Shown: piece after piece, positions 34,724 through 45,859 of the stretch
Layout: the number at the start of each line of letters is the position of its first letter
Position numbering within the stretch: position 1 is the stretch's first letter
DNA from: Glycine soja
Taxonomy: Eukaryota; Streptophyta; Magnoliopsida; Fabales; Fabaceae
Assembly: GCF_004193775.1 (NCBI RefSeq)
Contig: NC_041006.1
Coordinates: 25,348,388-25,412,387, forward strand
Length of the DNA: 64,000 bases
Direction: 5' to 3'
The notes under the pieces: generated by a model
What the model saw: the letters and a program-made list of their open reading frames with translations, nothing else
Told to the model about the DNA's origin: nothing
Database searches by the model: none
Program-made: the position numbers and the translations under genes

Positions 34724-37700
34724 ATGGATCGAAGTTGGATGAATGAAAGTCGCATCAGCCCAGAATATGAGGAAGGCGTCGAGCAATTCTTACAATTTGC
34801 TTCACAAAGAGGTCAACCGGATGAAGATGGAAAATATTATTGTCCTTGCATCAATTGTTTGAACGAAAGACGACAAATACTGGATGACATACGAGACAAT
34901 CTGTTGTGTGATGGAATTAAGAGAAATTATACGACCTGGATATGGCATGGTGAAATGACAGACATGCAGAGTGGGCAACAATCCGAACCGTTTGATGTAG
35001 AAATGGGAGATCGCTTGGAGGATATGATTCGTGACCTTGGACAAGAGTCTTTCCAGCAAGCACATGCCCCTGTGTATGAAAGATTGCAGGGTGACTCAAA
35101 GAAGCCTTTGTATCCGGGGTGTAACAATTCCTTGACGCTATTGTCAGCGGTGTTAAGTCTGGTTAATGTCAAGGCCAGATATGGATGGAGTGACAAAATC
35201 TTTACTTCATTGCTTCAAATAGTGCACGATCTGCTTCCACAGGATAACACATTGCCTAAAAGCTACTATCAGGCAAAGAAGATATTGTGTCCGATGGGTA
35301 TGGAGTATCAAAAGATTCATGCTTGCCCTAATGATTGCATACTGTACATACATGAATTTGAAGAAATGTCGAAATGCCCTAGGTGTGGGGCGTCACGGTA
35401 CAAGGTGAAGGATGATGAGGACTGCAGTTCTGATGAAAACTCAAAGAAGGGCCCTCCAGCGAAAGTGTTGTGGTATCTTCCCATCATTCCAAGGTTTAAG
35501 CGTTTATTTGCTAATGAGGACGACGCAAAAGATCTTACCTGGCAAGCAAATGGGAGAAAATCTGATGGAATGGTCCGTCATCCAGCTGATTGCTCCCAGT
35601 GGAAGAAGATTGATAGTTTGTATTCGGATTTCGGCAAAGAATCATGAAATCTTAGACTTGGACTAGCCAGTGATGGAATGAATCCATATGGCAATTTTAG
35701 CACTCAACACAGTTCATGGCCAGTTCTACTAGTAATTTACAATTTTCCGCCTTGGTTGTGCATGAAGCGAAAATACATGATGTTGTCTATGATGATATCG
35801 GGCCCAAGACAACCAGGAAATGACATTGATGATTATCTAAGTTCGTTGATTGAAGACCTGAGAAAGTTGTGGGATGAAGGGGTTTTAGTGTTTGATGGGT
35901 TTCGCAAGGAGACTTTTCAAATGCGTGCAATGCTTTTTTGTACCATTAATGACTTTCCAGCATACGGGAATCTCAGCGGTTACAGTGTTAAGAGTCATCA
36001 TGCATGCCCCATCTGTGAAGAAGACACAAGCTACATACAATTGAAACATGGTAGAAAAACAGTGTACACTAGACATCGCCGTTTTCTAAAAGCTCATCAC
36101 CCTTTCAGAAGATTGAAAAAAGCTTTTAATGGAAGTCAAGAGCATGAAATTGCGCGGACACCGTTAACTGGTGAGCAGGTCTTCCAGCGGGTTGAACACC
36201 TTCATACTGTATTTGGAAAGACCCAAAAGAAGGATAAAAGTAAGAGTTGCATATGGAAGAAGAGGTCTATTTTCTTTGATCTTCCGTACTGGTCTGATCT
36301 AGATGTTAGACATTGTATTGATGTTATGCATGTAGAGAAAAATGTATGTGACAGTGTCATTGGGACACTCCTTAACATTCAGGGCAAGACGAAAGATGGT
36401 CTAAATACCCGTCAAGATCTAGCTGACATGGGCATACGATCGCAGTTGCATCCAAGGTCTGATGGTAAAAAAATATACTTGCCTCCAGCTTGTCATACTT
36501 TATCCAGAAAGGAGAAGATCAGTTTGTGCCAGTGTCTACGCCGGGTTAAAGTCCCACAAGGATACTCTTCAAATATTAAGAGCCTTGTGCAGTTCAAGGA
36601 GCTTAAGCTGGTGGGGTTAAAGTCTCATGATTGTCACGTGTTGATGCAATAATTGTTAGCCGTGGCCATACGAGACATTTTGCCTAACAAAGTCAGGTTA
36701 GCCAAAACTCGCCTGTGCTTTTTCTTCAATGCCATATGTAGCAAAGTCCTTGATCCGGTTAAGTTTGATGACCTGGAAAATGAGGCTGTAATTATACTGT
36801 GCCAGTTGGAGATGTATTTTCCTCCTGCTTTCTTTGACATCATGGTCCACTTAATTATTCACCTGGTCAGAGAAATCAAATGTTGTGGTCCTGTTTATCT
36901 GCGCTGGATGTACCCGGTTGAGCGCTACATGAAGATCTTAAAAGGGTATACCAAGAATCTACATCGTCCAGAAGCATCTATTGTTGAAAGGTACGTCGCA
37001 GAAGAAGCCGTTGAATTTTGTTCAGAGTACATTGAAAAGGCTAAACCTGTTGGCCTTCTTGAGTCTCGCCATGACGACAGAGTGGGCAGTAAGGGTTCAA
37101 GAGGACTGCATGTTATCACTCCAAGTGTAGAAGATTTGTTACAAGCTCACTTGTATGTGTTGAACAACAGTAATGAAGTTTTGTCATACATAGTTCAGGA
37201 TGAACGTTTAGTCAAACAAAGTAATCCAAAAATGTCAAAGAACTGGGTCTTGAAAAATCATAACAAGACTTTTTCTGACTGGTTTAAAGATACAATCTTT
37301 GCTGACGAAAATGCTTCTGAAACATTAAAAAAGCTAGCTCATGGGCCTAAAAGAAATGTTATAACTTGGCAAGGATATGACATAAACAAGTATTCCATTT
37401 ACACAAAAGCACAAGACGACAAAAGTACAATGTAAAACAGCAGGGTCACCCTAAGGGCTGAATCTCAACACTTTGCAACTGTACATGATGACAATCCCTG
37501 TGTAGCTTCAATCCCTTACTTTGGCTTCATTGATGAAATATGGGAGCTTAACTATGTCAAATTTACTGTTTGTGTTTTCAAATGTAAGTGGGTTGACAGC
37601 AACACCGGTGTGCGGACTGATGATGTAGGATTTACGTTGGTAGATATAAAGAAACTAGCTTACCAAAATGACCCTTTCATCATAGCAGAACAAGCTAAGC

Positions 37701-37921
37701 AAGTATTTTATGTGCAAGACCCTTATGATGAAAGGTGGTCTATGGTTCTACACGGGAAAACAATTGGTGTTAATGTAGAAGATGATGAATCATACATGGA
37801 CACTTATATTAGTCCTTTGTCTACACAAATGACTTCTAACAGCGTAGGAGAAGAAGAAGCTGACGACGTTCATGCTAATCGTAATGATCATGATGAAGGA
37901 GAATTAATTAACATCGTCTAA
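34724..37921 (+). pseudogene. CACTA transposase (TNP2 type), three nonsense codons
   Basis: A single frame of about 1065 codons starts MDRSWMNESRISPEYEEGV, the usual transposase-associated domain with its CPCINC cysteines. It continues with the TNP2 core (CPMGMEYQKIHACPNDCILY, about residues 190-520), a DUF4218-type part (LPNKVRLAKTRLCFFFNAIC, PVYLRWMYPVERYMK) and a DUF4216-type part (IPYFGFIDEIWELNY, DPYDERWSMVLHGK). The frame never shifts, but three stops interrupt it: TGA at 35645-35647, TAA at 36650-36652 and TAA at 37433-37435. By context they stand for Arg, Gln and Gln, so each fits one C-to-T change. The enzyme would cut and move the element in the nucleus; this copy cannot give a full protein. 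No intron is needed, unlike many relatives. Confidence 0.9.
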
Positions 37922-38000
37922 CGTAATTTTCTAATATAATATTTCATTTCGGTACATTCATTTACATAACTCATACAATGTTTTTTCTCGTTAAAGGACC

Positions 38001-40995
38001 ATGGCTACTCCACCTGCCTCGCCTCCTCCTCCTCTTCCTCCTCCTCCTGCAGACGCATCAGCGTCTCCATCTACGTTGAAGTGGACACGCAAGGCGACAC
38101 GGCTAAGATCATTGGCCACTAGACCACCTGGGGCAGAAAGACCTGTGGTCAACATCGATCCTGCTACTGGCAAGGCCGACGGTCCCCACAAGAAGAAATT
38201 AAGAACATATTTGGGGATTGTCGCTCATGATAAGGTCGACGTGACATATGACACCTGGAAGGAAGTCCCTACTGCTCATAAGGATTTGATATGGGAGGAT
38301 ATTCAGGTATTTGAGTTTTCTTCATTGATTTTCTTTAATAGTCTAAATTTGTTATTTACTTACAATAAAACCTAATTTATTGTTTGTCAGGAGGAATTTG
38401 AAATCCCTGAAGCTTCTGACAGTAGGACAAAGAAGAAAATTATTCAGATTGTCGGCGAGCGCTGGAGGCAGTTTAAATCTGACTTGACTAGAAAATGGGC
38501 ACTTGGAGCCGACAAGGATGGTGCAGACGACATTGTCTGTGAAAAATATGACATTAGCAAGGAGAAATGGACCCAGTTTTGTCAGACCCACAGAGACCAC
38601 TCATGGGAGGTATGTACTTTGTCATTTTAGTTGTTTTCCACAACAAAATCACTTCTTCTAATTTATTGTAATAATCATTTTCATTAATGTTAAACTTTTA
38701 CAGGATGTGCGGAAAAAGGCACAGGCCTCCCAGAAGCAAAGCACTGCCCCGCATGTATTGTCTCGTGGGGGTTATGAATATTTAGAAGAAAAGCTCATGG
38801 CTGAGAAGACAAAGAAAAGACTGGAAGAAGCTGCCCAATCTGGAAGCACTGAGGGCATCATTGACCCTCCATCTCCCATCAGATGCCACGTGAAATGGAA
38901 GATAGCCCGCACGAAGAAAACTGGACAGATGACATCTGAGGCAGCAAAAGAAATAGCTGACAAGATTGTAAGTTATTTTTAATTAATAATTGTAATTATC
39001 TTTGTGTATTTTGTGAATTTCTTGGACAAATAAGTGTTCGGTACAGGATTCTTTGGACGAGCAGGCGTCACAGGGATCGTTCATCCCCCATGGACGTCAG
39101 GATATCCTGACTGCTGCCATTGAGCGACCAGAGCACCCTGGCCGTGTTCGTGCTGTTAGAGCCGGTGTCACCATAAAGCAATACTTAGGATCGGCTTCAC
39201 GAACGTCCTGTAGTTCTTCCTCCATGCCTCCTGAAGACCTAGAACAGCTGACCCAACAAATCAGAGACCAACTGGAGGAGTCAATTATAGAAAAAGTGAC
39301 TCGAAAGATGATGGAATCCTTCAGCCAGATGCAGTCCCAGTTTCAATCTCAGATGCAATCACAGGGACTTGCACTACCTCCAGAGCCAGAGGTTGGTCCC
39401 TCAGGTCCTCGTGTCAACACAAAGGAGAGTTGTGTTGCTCCCTCAGGGAACAATCCAGGGACGGTTGACTCAGACAAATGCGGGCTATATATTGAAGAAA
39501 ATCCTTCCCGCCTGGTTGCCCTAGGAAGACTTTATGAGGGATCCACAACAGTTCACAACATCCCTTTGTTGCATGGCCAAGTCAAGGTTGGTGTTGAGGA
39601 CGTTAAAGATGCAGAGGCTCTCGTTCCTGTACCCACTGACGAGGTTACCTTAGTGGGGCAGACACTTAACACCTTCCTTGCTTGGCCAACACATCTTGTG
39701 AAGTGTTTATCAGAACATGTATTTTACTCTGATTATATGTTTATTTTTTCAATTAATTTGTTCACTGTAATCAAAACTTGCTAATTAACTATGTTTTATC
39801 AACAGGCAGCTGTGTCTCCAGCAAAATCTCTAGAAAGCCTGGATGAAGAGGTCGACGATCCCCTGTACCTGATGACATTGACCATCCCACAACTGTTTTT
39901 GAAGCCGCTCCAGGTTATGTGGGATGCTACCATATTCGGGGTGTTTAATCAAAACTTCCCGTTGTATATAAAGCACGAAGATCTCTCTGGAATTGCACAC
40001 GGTGGTCAATGTCTCAGCATATCTGTTATACAGTTGTGGATTCTCTAAGTCATTTTAGATTACTATTAATTACCAAAGTAATTGTTTTAAATTCATACAT
40101 AATTAACTTTGACTTAACAATATAGCCATCTGACCGAGACAAGTGTGCGAGCGGGGAATTCTGATGTGTATGGATTCCTCGAGCCACAATCCATTCAGAG
40201 ATCTGGGCAATCACAATTTGAATCTGAAAGTTACATCAAGAGTTGGATACAAAGTTCAAAACGAGATGTTTACCTTGGAGCCTATCTGAATGGGTAAGTC
40301 AAACACAATAATTGAATTTAAATAATCTATACTACTACAATAACTCATATTCGTCTCTACTGCAGCGGACACTGGCAAATGGTCGTCATTCTGCCTAAGG
40401 AAAACTTTGTTGTCTGGTTTTGTTCTTTACATAACAGGCCAGACAACTACTTTAAGGGAATAATTAACAGGTCAGTATTGTTTTCAATACATTTTCATTG
40501 GCATAACTCAACAACATCAATATTTTAATGTTCCTCATATTCAACACTAGTGCTTTGAAAGGACTTGATGATACTCCACAACCGAAATCCAAGGCTGCTG
40601 CTAGGTGGATTGTTGTTAAGGTACGTGATTTAAATAAAAGTTCTACTTGTATATATTTTATGTGTGTGTACACTAATTGTAGTTAACGTTTAATTAATAT
40701 TCAAATTTCATTATGTATTTAGTGTAATAGACAAAAAGGAATCACTGAATGTGGCTACTACGTGATGCACTGGATGTCCATGTTAATCTTAGGATCTTTC
40801 AGGAATAATTGGGAGACGGTAATTGTTTATTACAAACAAATTTGGTTTTTTTATAATTGTTATTACATTATTAATATATTTTTTTATTTGATCATGCAAT
40901 ATCTTAATGAAGTTAGACCATTGGAAGCAGAGAGATTCAAGGCACTTCGCATACAGTGGGCACAGTATTATCTAAAAGTTAGAAATCAAACATAG
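38001..40995 (+). pseudogene. CACTA second gene: Transposase_24-like plus Ulp1/C48 peptidase-like
   Basis: I place ten exons: 38001-38306, 38391-38609, 38704-38967, 39047-39718, 39806-40047, 40126-40293, 40366-40470, 40551-40620, 40723-40818, 40910-40995. Phases agree where checked. The N-terminus is Pro-rich (PPASPPPPLPPPP). Exons 2-4 hold a Transposase_24-like region ([29 protein letters not shown]) and a Gln-rich coiled stretch. Exons 5-10 look like a Ulp1-type cysteine peptidase: GHWQMVVILP with the His, QKGITECGYYVMHWM with Gln and Cys. The usual Asp after the His strand is not evident (WFCSLHNRP). Two splice sites look broken: after exon 5 the frame needs a donor at 40048 but the DNA reads CTCTAAGT, and before exon 10 the acceptor reads GCAA where GCAG is expected. 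Otherwise text is open to the stop. Function of the peptidase part in transposition is unproven. Confidence 0.8.
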
Positions 40996-41239
40996 GATGT
41001 TAGGCAACTATGTAACTTTAGGTTAATTAATTAGTTTACGTACTTTGCATTACATTTTTTACAATTGTTGTTTCATCTTAACATTGAACAACCTTTGTTG
41101 ATAGCTAGTTGTTTGCTAAAATCTATTTGAAAACTGAATGCAAATGATATATGTTGTATGCTGTGTGGTCTGATTTTAAATTTACAGGTTAAATTTTTGT
41201 TTTTTTGTAAAAACAGAGACATTATTTAAAAAAAATTCC

Positions 41240-41975
41240 TGAAAACAACATCGGTTTTTATAAAAAACCGATGTTAACTGTCAATAGCAACACATTCATT
41301 AACATTGGTTTTCTGTAAAAAAACCGATGTTAAATTTAGTTAACATCGGTTTTTTAAAAAACTGATGTTAAAATTCAATAGTAACACATTCGTTAACATC
41401 GGTTTTTTAAAAAAACCGATGTTAACTGTCAATAGTAACACATTCGTTAACATCGGTTTTTTATAAAAACCGATGTTAACTATCAATAATAACACATCCG
41501 TTAACATCAGTTTTTTGAAAAACCGATGTTAACTTGGTTAACATCGATTTTTCATAACAACCGATGTTAACTGTCAATAGTAACACATTCGTTAACATCG
41601 GTTTTTTATAAAAACCGATGTTAACTGTCAATAATAACACATTCGTTAACATCGGTTTTTTTATAAAAACCGATGTTAACGTGGGTTAACATCGATGTTA
41701 ACTGTCAATAGTAACACATTCGTTAACATCGGTTTTTACTGTCAACAGTAACACATTCGTTAACATCGGTTTTTTGTAAAAACCGATGTTAACTTTCAAC
41801 ATTAATATACATTTTCTGGGTGTAATTCATATTAGCAACATCGGTTATTTATATAACCGATGTTGGTAATTTGACGTTAACATATGTTAACGATAATACT
41901 ATCAACGTCGGTACTTTCAACATCGGTTCAAAAATCGATGTTGAAAGTCATAAATAACCGATGTAGAAAGCATAT
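41240..41975. repeat. Right subterminal hairpins of the CACTA element
   Basis: About a dozen TTAACATCGGTTTTTT...AAACCGATGTTAAC hairpins recur, mostly separated by CTGTCAATAGTAACACATTC. The unit is about 55 bp. Spacer and period differ from the left end, while the hairpin core is shared. Toward the end the core changes to TTCAACATCGG. Confidence 0.88.
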
Positions 41976-41987
41976 TTTCTAATAGTA

Positions 41988-42175
41988 TTGACATTATTTG
42001 AACATGTTGTTCATGCTAGAAGAGAAGATACTTTATTTAAGTTTGCCCACTTCAGGCGGCACAAGAGAAAAGCATTGAAGAAAACACCTGGAAAGGCTAT
42101 AAGTTACCCTTTTCACAAGCCTGAGGAAAACCATCCTCCAGGGAAGGACTCGACCATCTTTGATAACTTTTAGTC
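41988..42175 (+). pseudogene. Basic exon-like fragment of unknown gene
   Basis: An open stretch ends FAHFRRHKRKALKKTPGK, AISYPFHKPEENH, and a TAG at 42171-42173. Its composition is clearly protein-like and basic. It directly follows the TSD of the nested CACTA, so it belongs to the older interval that was split. I do not recognise it. Confidence 0.4.
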
Positions 42176-43026
42176 ATAAGAAGTCAGTTGTGTTAATATA
42201 ATGATAATTAATTTTAAGATGACTATAATTCAACAACTCAAAATCCTTTTCAAACAAGCTAAGATTTAAGCTAAAAGCGCGTTTTTTTCATCCAGTTATA
42301 GAAACTGCCTGTTTACTTGCTAACTGTTACATATCCAATCTTTATTTTATGATTTAAGATTGGTATTCATATGCATCACCTATTGGTGTTTAACTAAAGT
42401 ACAATATATTCTGAATTTATTATGATAACCGCTTTATGAACTTGTTTTTTGATCATGCGGTGAATAGATGTCTGGCCTCATTATATTTACTTTTAATTAG
42501 TTAAGTGACACACACATGATTTCATAATGCTTAGTTTATGGAGCCAAGATATGTTATAAATATACATTGGCACATTGATGAATAGTATGAATAACATGTA
42601 ATGAAAATAATATTTTATTTTTAACAGAGCATATTAATGTCATATTGTAATGAAAATAATATTTTAATTTAAAATTAATATATTTTTATAAATTGGTTCA
42701 TTATAAAAATAAATAAAATATTTAAAAATATTTAAAAAATAATATTGGTTGGTCTAAAATCAGAAAGTGTTTTTTAAGCGCATTTTCAACATAAATTTTA
42801 ACCAAAACTGATGTGATAATCACGTTCAACATCAATTTTATTACAATTGGTGTTGTTTTATAGTTTGTTTTTTTTATATATATATATTTCTTACTATATT
42901 TTTGTAAAAATAAATGTCATGTAATATTGATTTTTTAAAGATTGAGATTAATATTGATAATGTTAATATCGGTAATTTTAATATAAAATAAAAAATAACC
43001 AATATTAAAAACTTATTTTTCAGTAT
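42176..43026. other. Right part of the old CACTA element
   Basis: A/T-rich, no gene. From about 42787, decayed pairs such as TTCAACATCAATTTTATTAC and AATTGGTGTTG, and near 42960 TTAATATCGGTAATTTTAA, look like the remains of subterminal hairpins. The presumed terminus is ATTTTTCAGTAT at 43026. Confidence 0.4.
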
Positions 43027-43029
43027 GAG

Positions 43030-43356
43030 ATGTATTCTTCCACACAAGATAAAATCTCCCTTTTCCTGCGTCGGTTTCTTCTTCTTTCCTCTGTCACAAC
43101 CCACGAAGGTAATGACGACCACGCAATTCCATGTCCATGGCTATGTTGTGCAGCTCCAAAAACTGCACAAGAAAATGCACTACGAGATGAGATCTCGGCC
43201 TGCAACTACAAGGGTTCTTCTCCTGCCAACGTGCTGTCTTCTTCATCGGTGGCAGCGAATGAGAATGACTACGACTGCCAGAGTGAGGTCTTGCTTCGAG
43301 TTTCTAATAATATCATCTACACTAGCGAACCACACGGGGAGAGATATTATATATAA
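43030..43356 (+). CDS. Hypothetical 108-residue ORF at the old CACTA border
   Basis: The ATG at 43030 lies one base after the presumed GAG duplication. The protein starts MYSSTQDKISLFLRRF and continues with PWLCCAAPKTAQENALRDEI and SSPANVLSSSSVAANENDYD. Base composition is richer in G and C than the surroundings, which suggests a former exon. An overlapping frame at 43025-43411 is open too, so open length alone proves little. No domain is recognised and no promoter is visible; it could be a first exon truncated by the transposon. Confidence 0.25.
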   Translation: MYSSTQDKISLFLRRFLLLSSVTTHEGNDDHAIPCPWLCCAAPKTAQENALRDEISACNYKGSSPANVLSSSSVAANENDYDCQSEVLLRVSNNIIYTSEPHGERYYI

Positions 43357-45006
43357 ATTAAAAAAAAAATACAGGTATGATCGTATATTCTTTTTATTAT
43401 TGAAAAAATAATTCTTATATTAAAAAAAACACATTTCAGGTTTTTTAAGAATAAAAATAAAATTAAAGGAAGCAGTGGAATAGTATATGAATAAAATTTG
43501 ATTAGAATAAGTAAATTAAAATTCTGCGGACTATTAACGGATATTAACATGTTTGATTTGCTGATATGTTAATATCAAAATAAGTATCTGACAGTTATAT
43601 TTCAAATGTAATCCATAAAATTTAAAATGTAAATTTTAGAAATTTAAATTGAACATTTATTTTTTGAAATTTAATACTTTAAATTTAAGCTTCAAAATTT
43701 AAAAAAAAAATTAAAACTTAAAATTTTAAAATATGAATATTAAAAATTTGAAACATAAAAATTAAAGTTGAAATTTTAAAAATTTTAATTTTAAAATTTA
43801 AAATGAATGACTTGATAAAGCAATAATGTCGATTAAGATGAAAAGATTACCTAATAATGAAATCAGTCACTCTAATTAAGAAAACATCGACAGTTTTGTT
43901 AATTAAAATCCATGTTTTGATATAGTAGCATGAATATAATTGTAGTATAACTAAAGAGTGAAAACGAATTTGAGACCCCTTCATTAAGACTATTTTTGTG
44001 CTAATTTATTCTTTGTTCTAATTAATGTTAAGAGTGTCTCATATTCATAAAATTCTGACTTTTATAATACTTTCGTCCAAAGATTATTGAGCAAAATAAA
44101 CATATCAAAAGCAATATGAGAAATGTTTATTTTATATAAAAAAAAAGTATTTTTAATAATAGAACATTTTTACTCACTTCTTCATAGTATTGTTGGAAGT
44201 AGTATTTGTTTTCTCATGTTGGATTAAGTAGCAATTAATTGCTAACATAGGTATAAGAAATAGTAAGAAAAAAATTCTGAAAAGCCGTAAGAAGGAAAAT
44301 TTTATGAATATGAAGTTAACATATGATATTTATAAAGTCAACTATGATCATCACCTTCTTTTGATCATTATTGCACCGGTACATCATTAATGAGTAAACA
44401 TATTCATCATAATTGTGATTAAAATTATTAAAACCAATCAACAAATATTTGTTGTAGGCAAAATAAAATAATTAGTTTTATTTATAGGATTAGATTAATG
44501 TTAAAGGAAAAAAAGTGAGACGGAGAGTAGAAAAGCAACCGTAGAATTAATATTGTGTTATTAAAGTAATTTAATTTAAAATGTTTCATGAAAAACATAA
44601 ATATTCATATTTTTATTACGTTAAACTTAATATTTATATATTTTTGCCATTATTCATTGACAACCATATTAATTTTAGTCAAATAATTAATTTTTTAATA
44701 CAAGACTATTGACATATTTTTCTTTGTGTCTGGTTTATTTTTTGTAACATGTTAATTTAACATATTATTTTATATAGTGAAATATACCAAAAGAAAAAAT
44801 GAATAAAACAGATTTTAAGATTTTTGAAGTTGAAGTGTTTCTTTTTTATAAAAGATTTTTAATTATAAAATGCTAAATTAGAGAAACAAAAGAATTTCAA
44901 GGCTAAACCCCTAGGTTCTAACAAATGTGAGTTTTCAAATTTCGCTATAAAATGAAAGAAATTGATAATGGAAAAAGATTTTAAAACTAAATGAAAACTC
45001 ATACAT
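43357..45006. other. A/T-rich intergenic DNA
   Basis: No gene is supported. Runs of AAATTTAAA-type words dominate 43600-43810. A short stretch ending TTTTGATATAGTAG near 43928 resembles a decayed CACTA right end, but it has no partner. Confidence 0.5.
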
Positions 45007-45160
45007 CACTGCAAAAAAAAAAAACATTTAACGATGGTTAAAAGACGCATTCAACAACGGTTACAAATCGTCTTTATAACGGTTATAAGATAACCATCTT
45101 AGAATATTTACTTTTTAAGACGGTCTCAAATAATAATCGTCTGAGAAAGTATTAAAGCCT
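45007..45160. mobile_element. CACTA-like left end fragment
   Basis: CACTGCAAAAAAAAAAAAC is followed by paired words (TTTAACGATGGTTAAAAGACG, CAACAACGGTTACAAATCG, ATAACGGTTATAAGATAACC, AAGACGGTCTC...GACGATT-like). This layout of end plus short inverted repeats fits another CACTA subfamily. I found no right end. Confidence 0.4.
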
Positions 45161-45859
45161 TTATTACACTCTAGTGTAGAATAAACACCATAACTAACCT
45201 ATTACGATAGATGATCATGAATACTATATTTTTAAGAGAATCTAATAATGTTACTTTTTTTTTCATTTTCTAACGTTACCCTGCACCCAATCCTAGTGGC
45301 AAGGATATGTAGAAGCATATACCATAGAAATTAATCTAAAATAGAATATTTCTCATCAACTTCATGATATTTGTTGCAAAACCATAGCTTTCAAATGAAT
45401 TTGAATATGACCTTAATTAAGTAACGTTACGTAGCACAATTGTCTAGTCGGGATTGTCATGTATAGCTTTTAGCTTATTACTAGTAACATTAAACTAACT
45501 ATATGTTCACCAAAAAGAACAAAAACTAACTATGCAGATAAATTTAAGAAAATTACCTATGCATCTCCAAGGTATAATTTGTTTTGTAGCATTGGAGTCA
45601 AATAATTTTGTAGCAAATAATGTGAGACTCAATTGTCTCTGGCAATTAAGTCTCTGGTATAACTTGATAAAATCTAACAAACAGGAAAACATATAACGTG
45701 TCTTCAATTTTGTAGCTTATTAAAACTAACTAGTCTACAAGTATTTCACAAAAAAAAAATGGTCAACAAGAAAGGAAGCAATATAACAGTAGCAACTAGC
45801 AAAGTAGAAAAACTTAAACAAATCCTGCACAGTAGTGTTTGTGAGGCATTTGTTTGTGT

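Larger units (their letters stand above)
27231..41987 (+). mobile_element. Nested CACTA (En/Spm) transposon, 14.8 kb
   Basis: The left end CACTACTACAAAAAGC starts at 27231. The right end, complement TACTATTAGAAAATATGC, finishes at 41987. TTG occurs on both sides (27228-27230 and 41988-41990), the 3-bp duplication of CACTA elements. Both ends carry dense AACATCGGTTTT hairpins. Two genes on the plus strand fit the CACTA plan: a TNP2 transposase (34724-37921) and a spliced second gene (38001-40995). The first base of the right end is T where C is expected, and both genes carry lesions, so it is probably immobile although almost complete. Confidence 0.88.
23291..43026 (+). mobile_element. Old CACTA element with captured genes, hosting a nested CACTA
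   Basis: The left end CACTACTACTAGAAAAAA at 23291 is followed by degraded hairpins of the AACATCGATTTT type (23310-23560). A plausible decayed right end (complement ATACTGAAAAAT) finishes at 43026 after similar degraded repeats. GAG flanks both sides (23288-23290 and 43027-43029), as the 3-bp CACTA target duplication. Between the ends lie pieces of at least three host genes and an intact younger CACTA element (27231-41987). The right end is inferred and could be a coincidence of short motifs. Confidence 0.5.
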
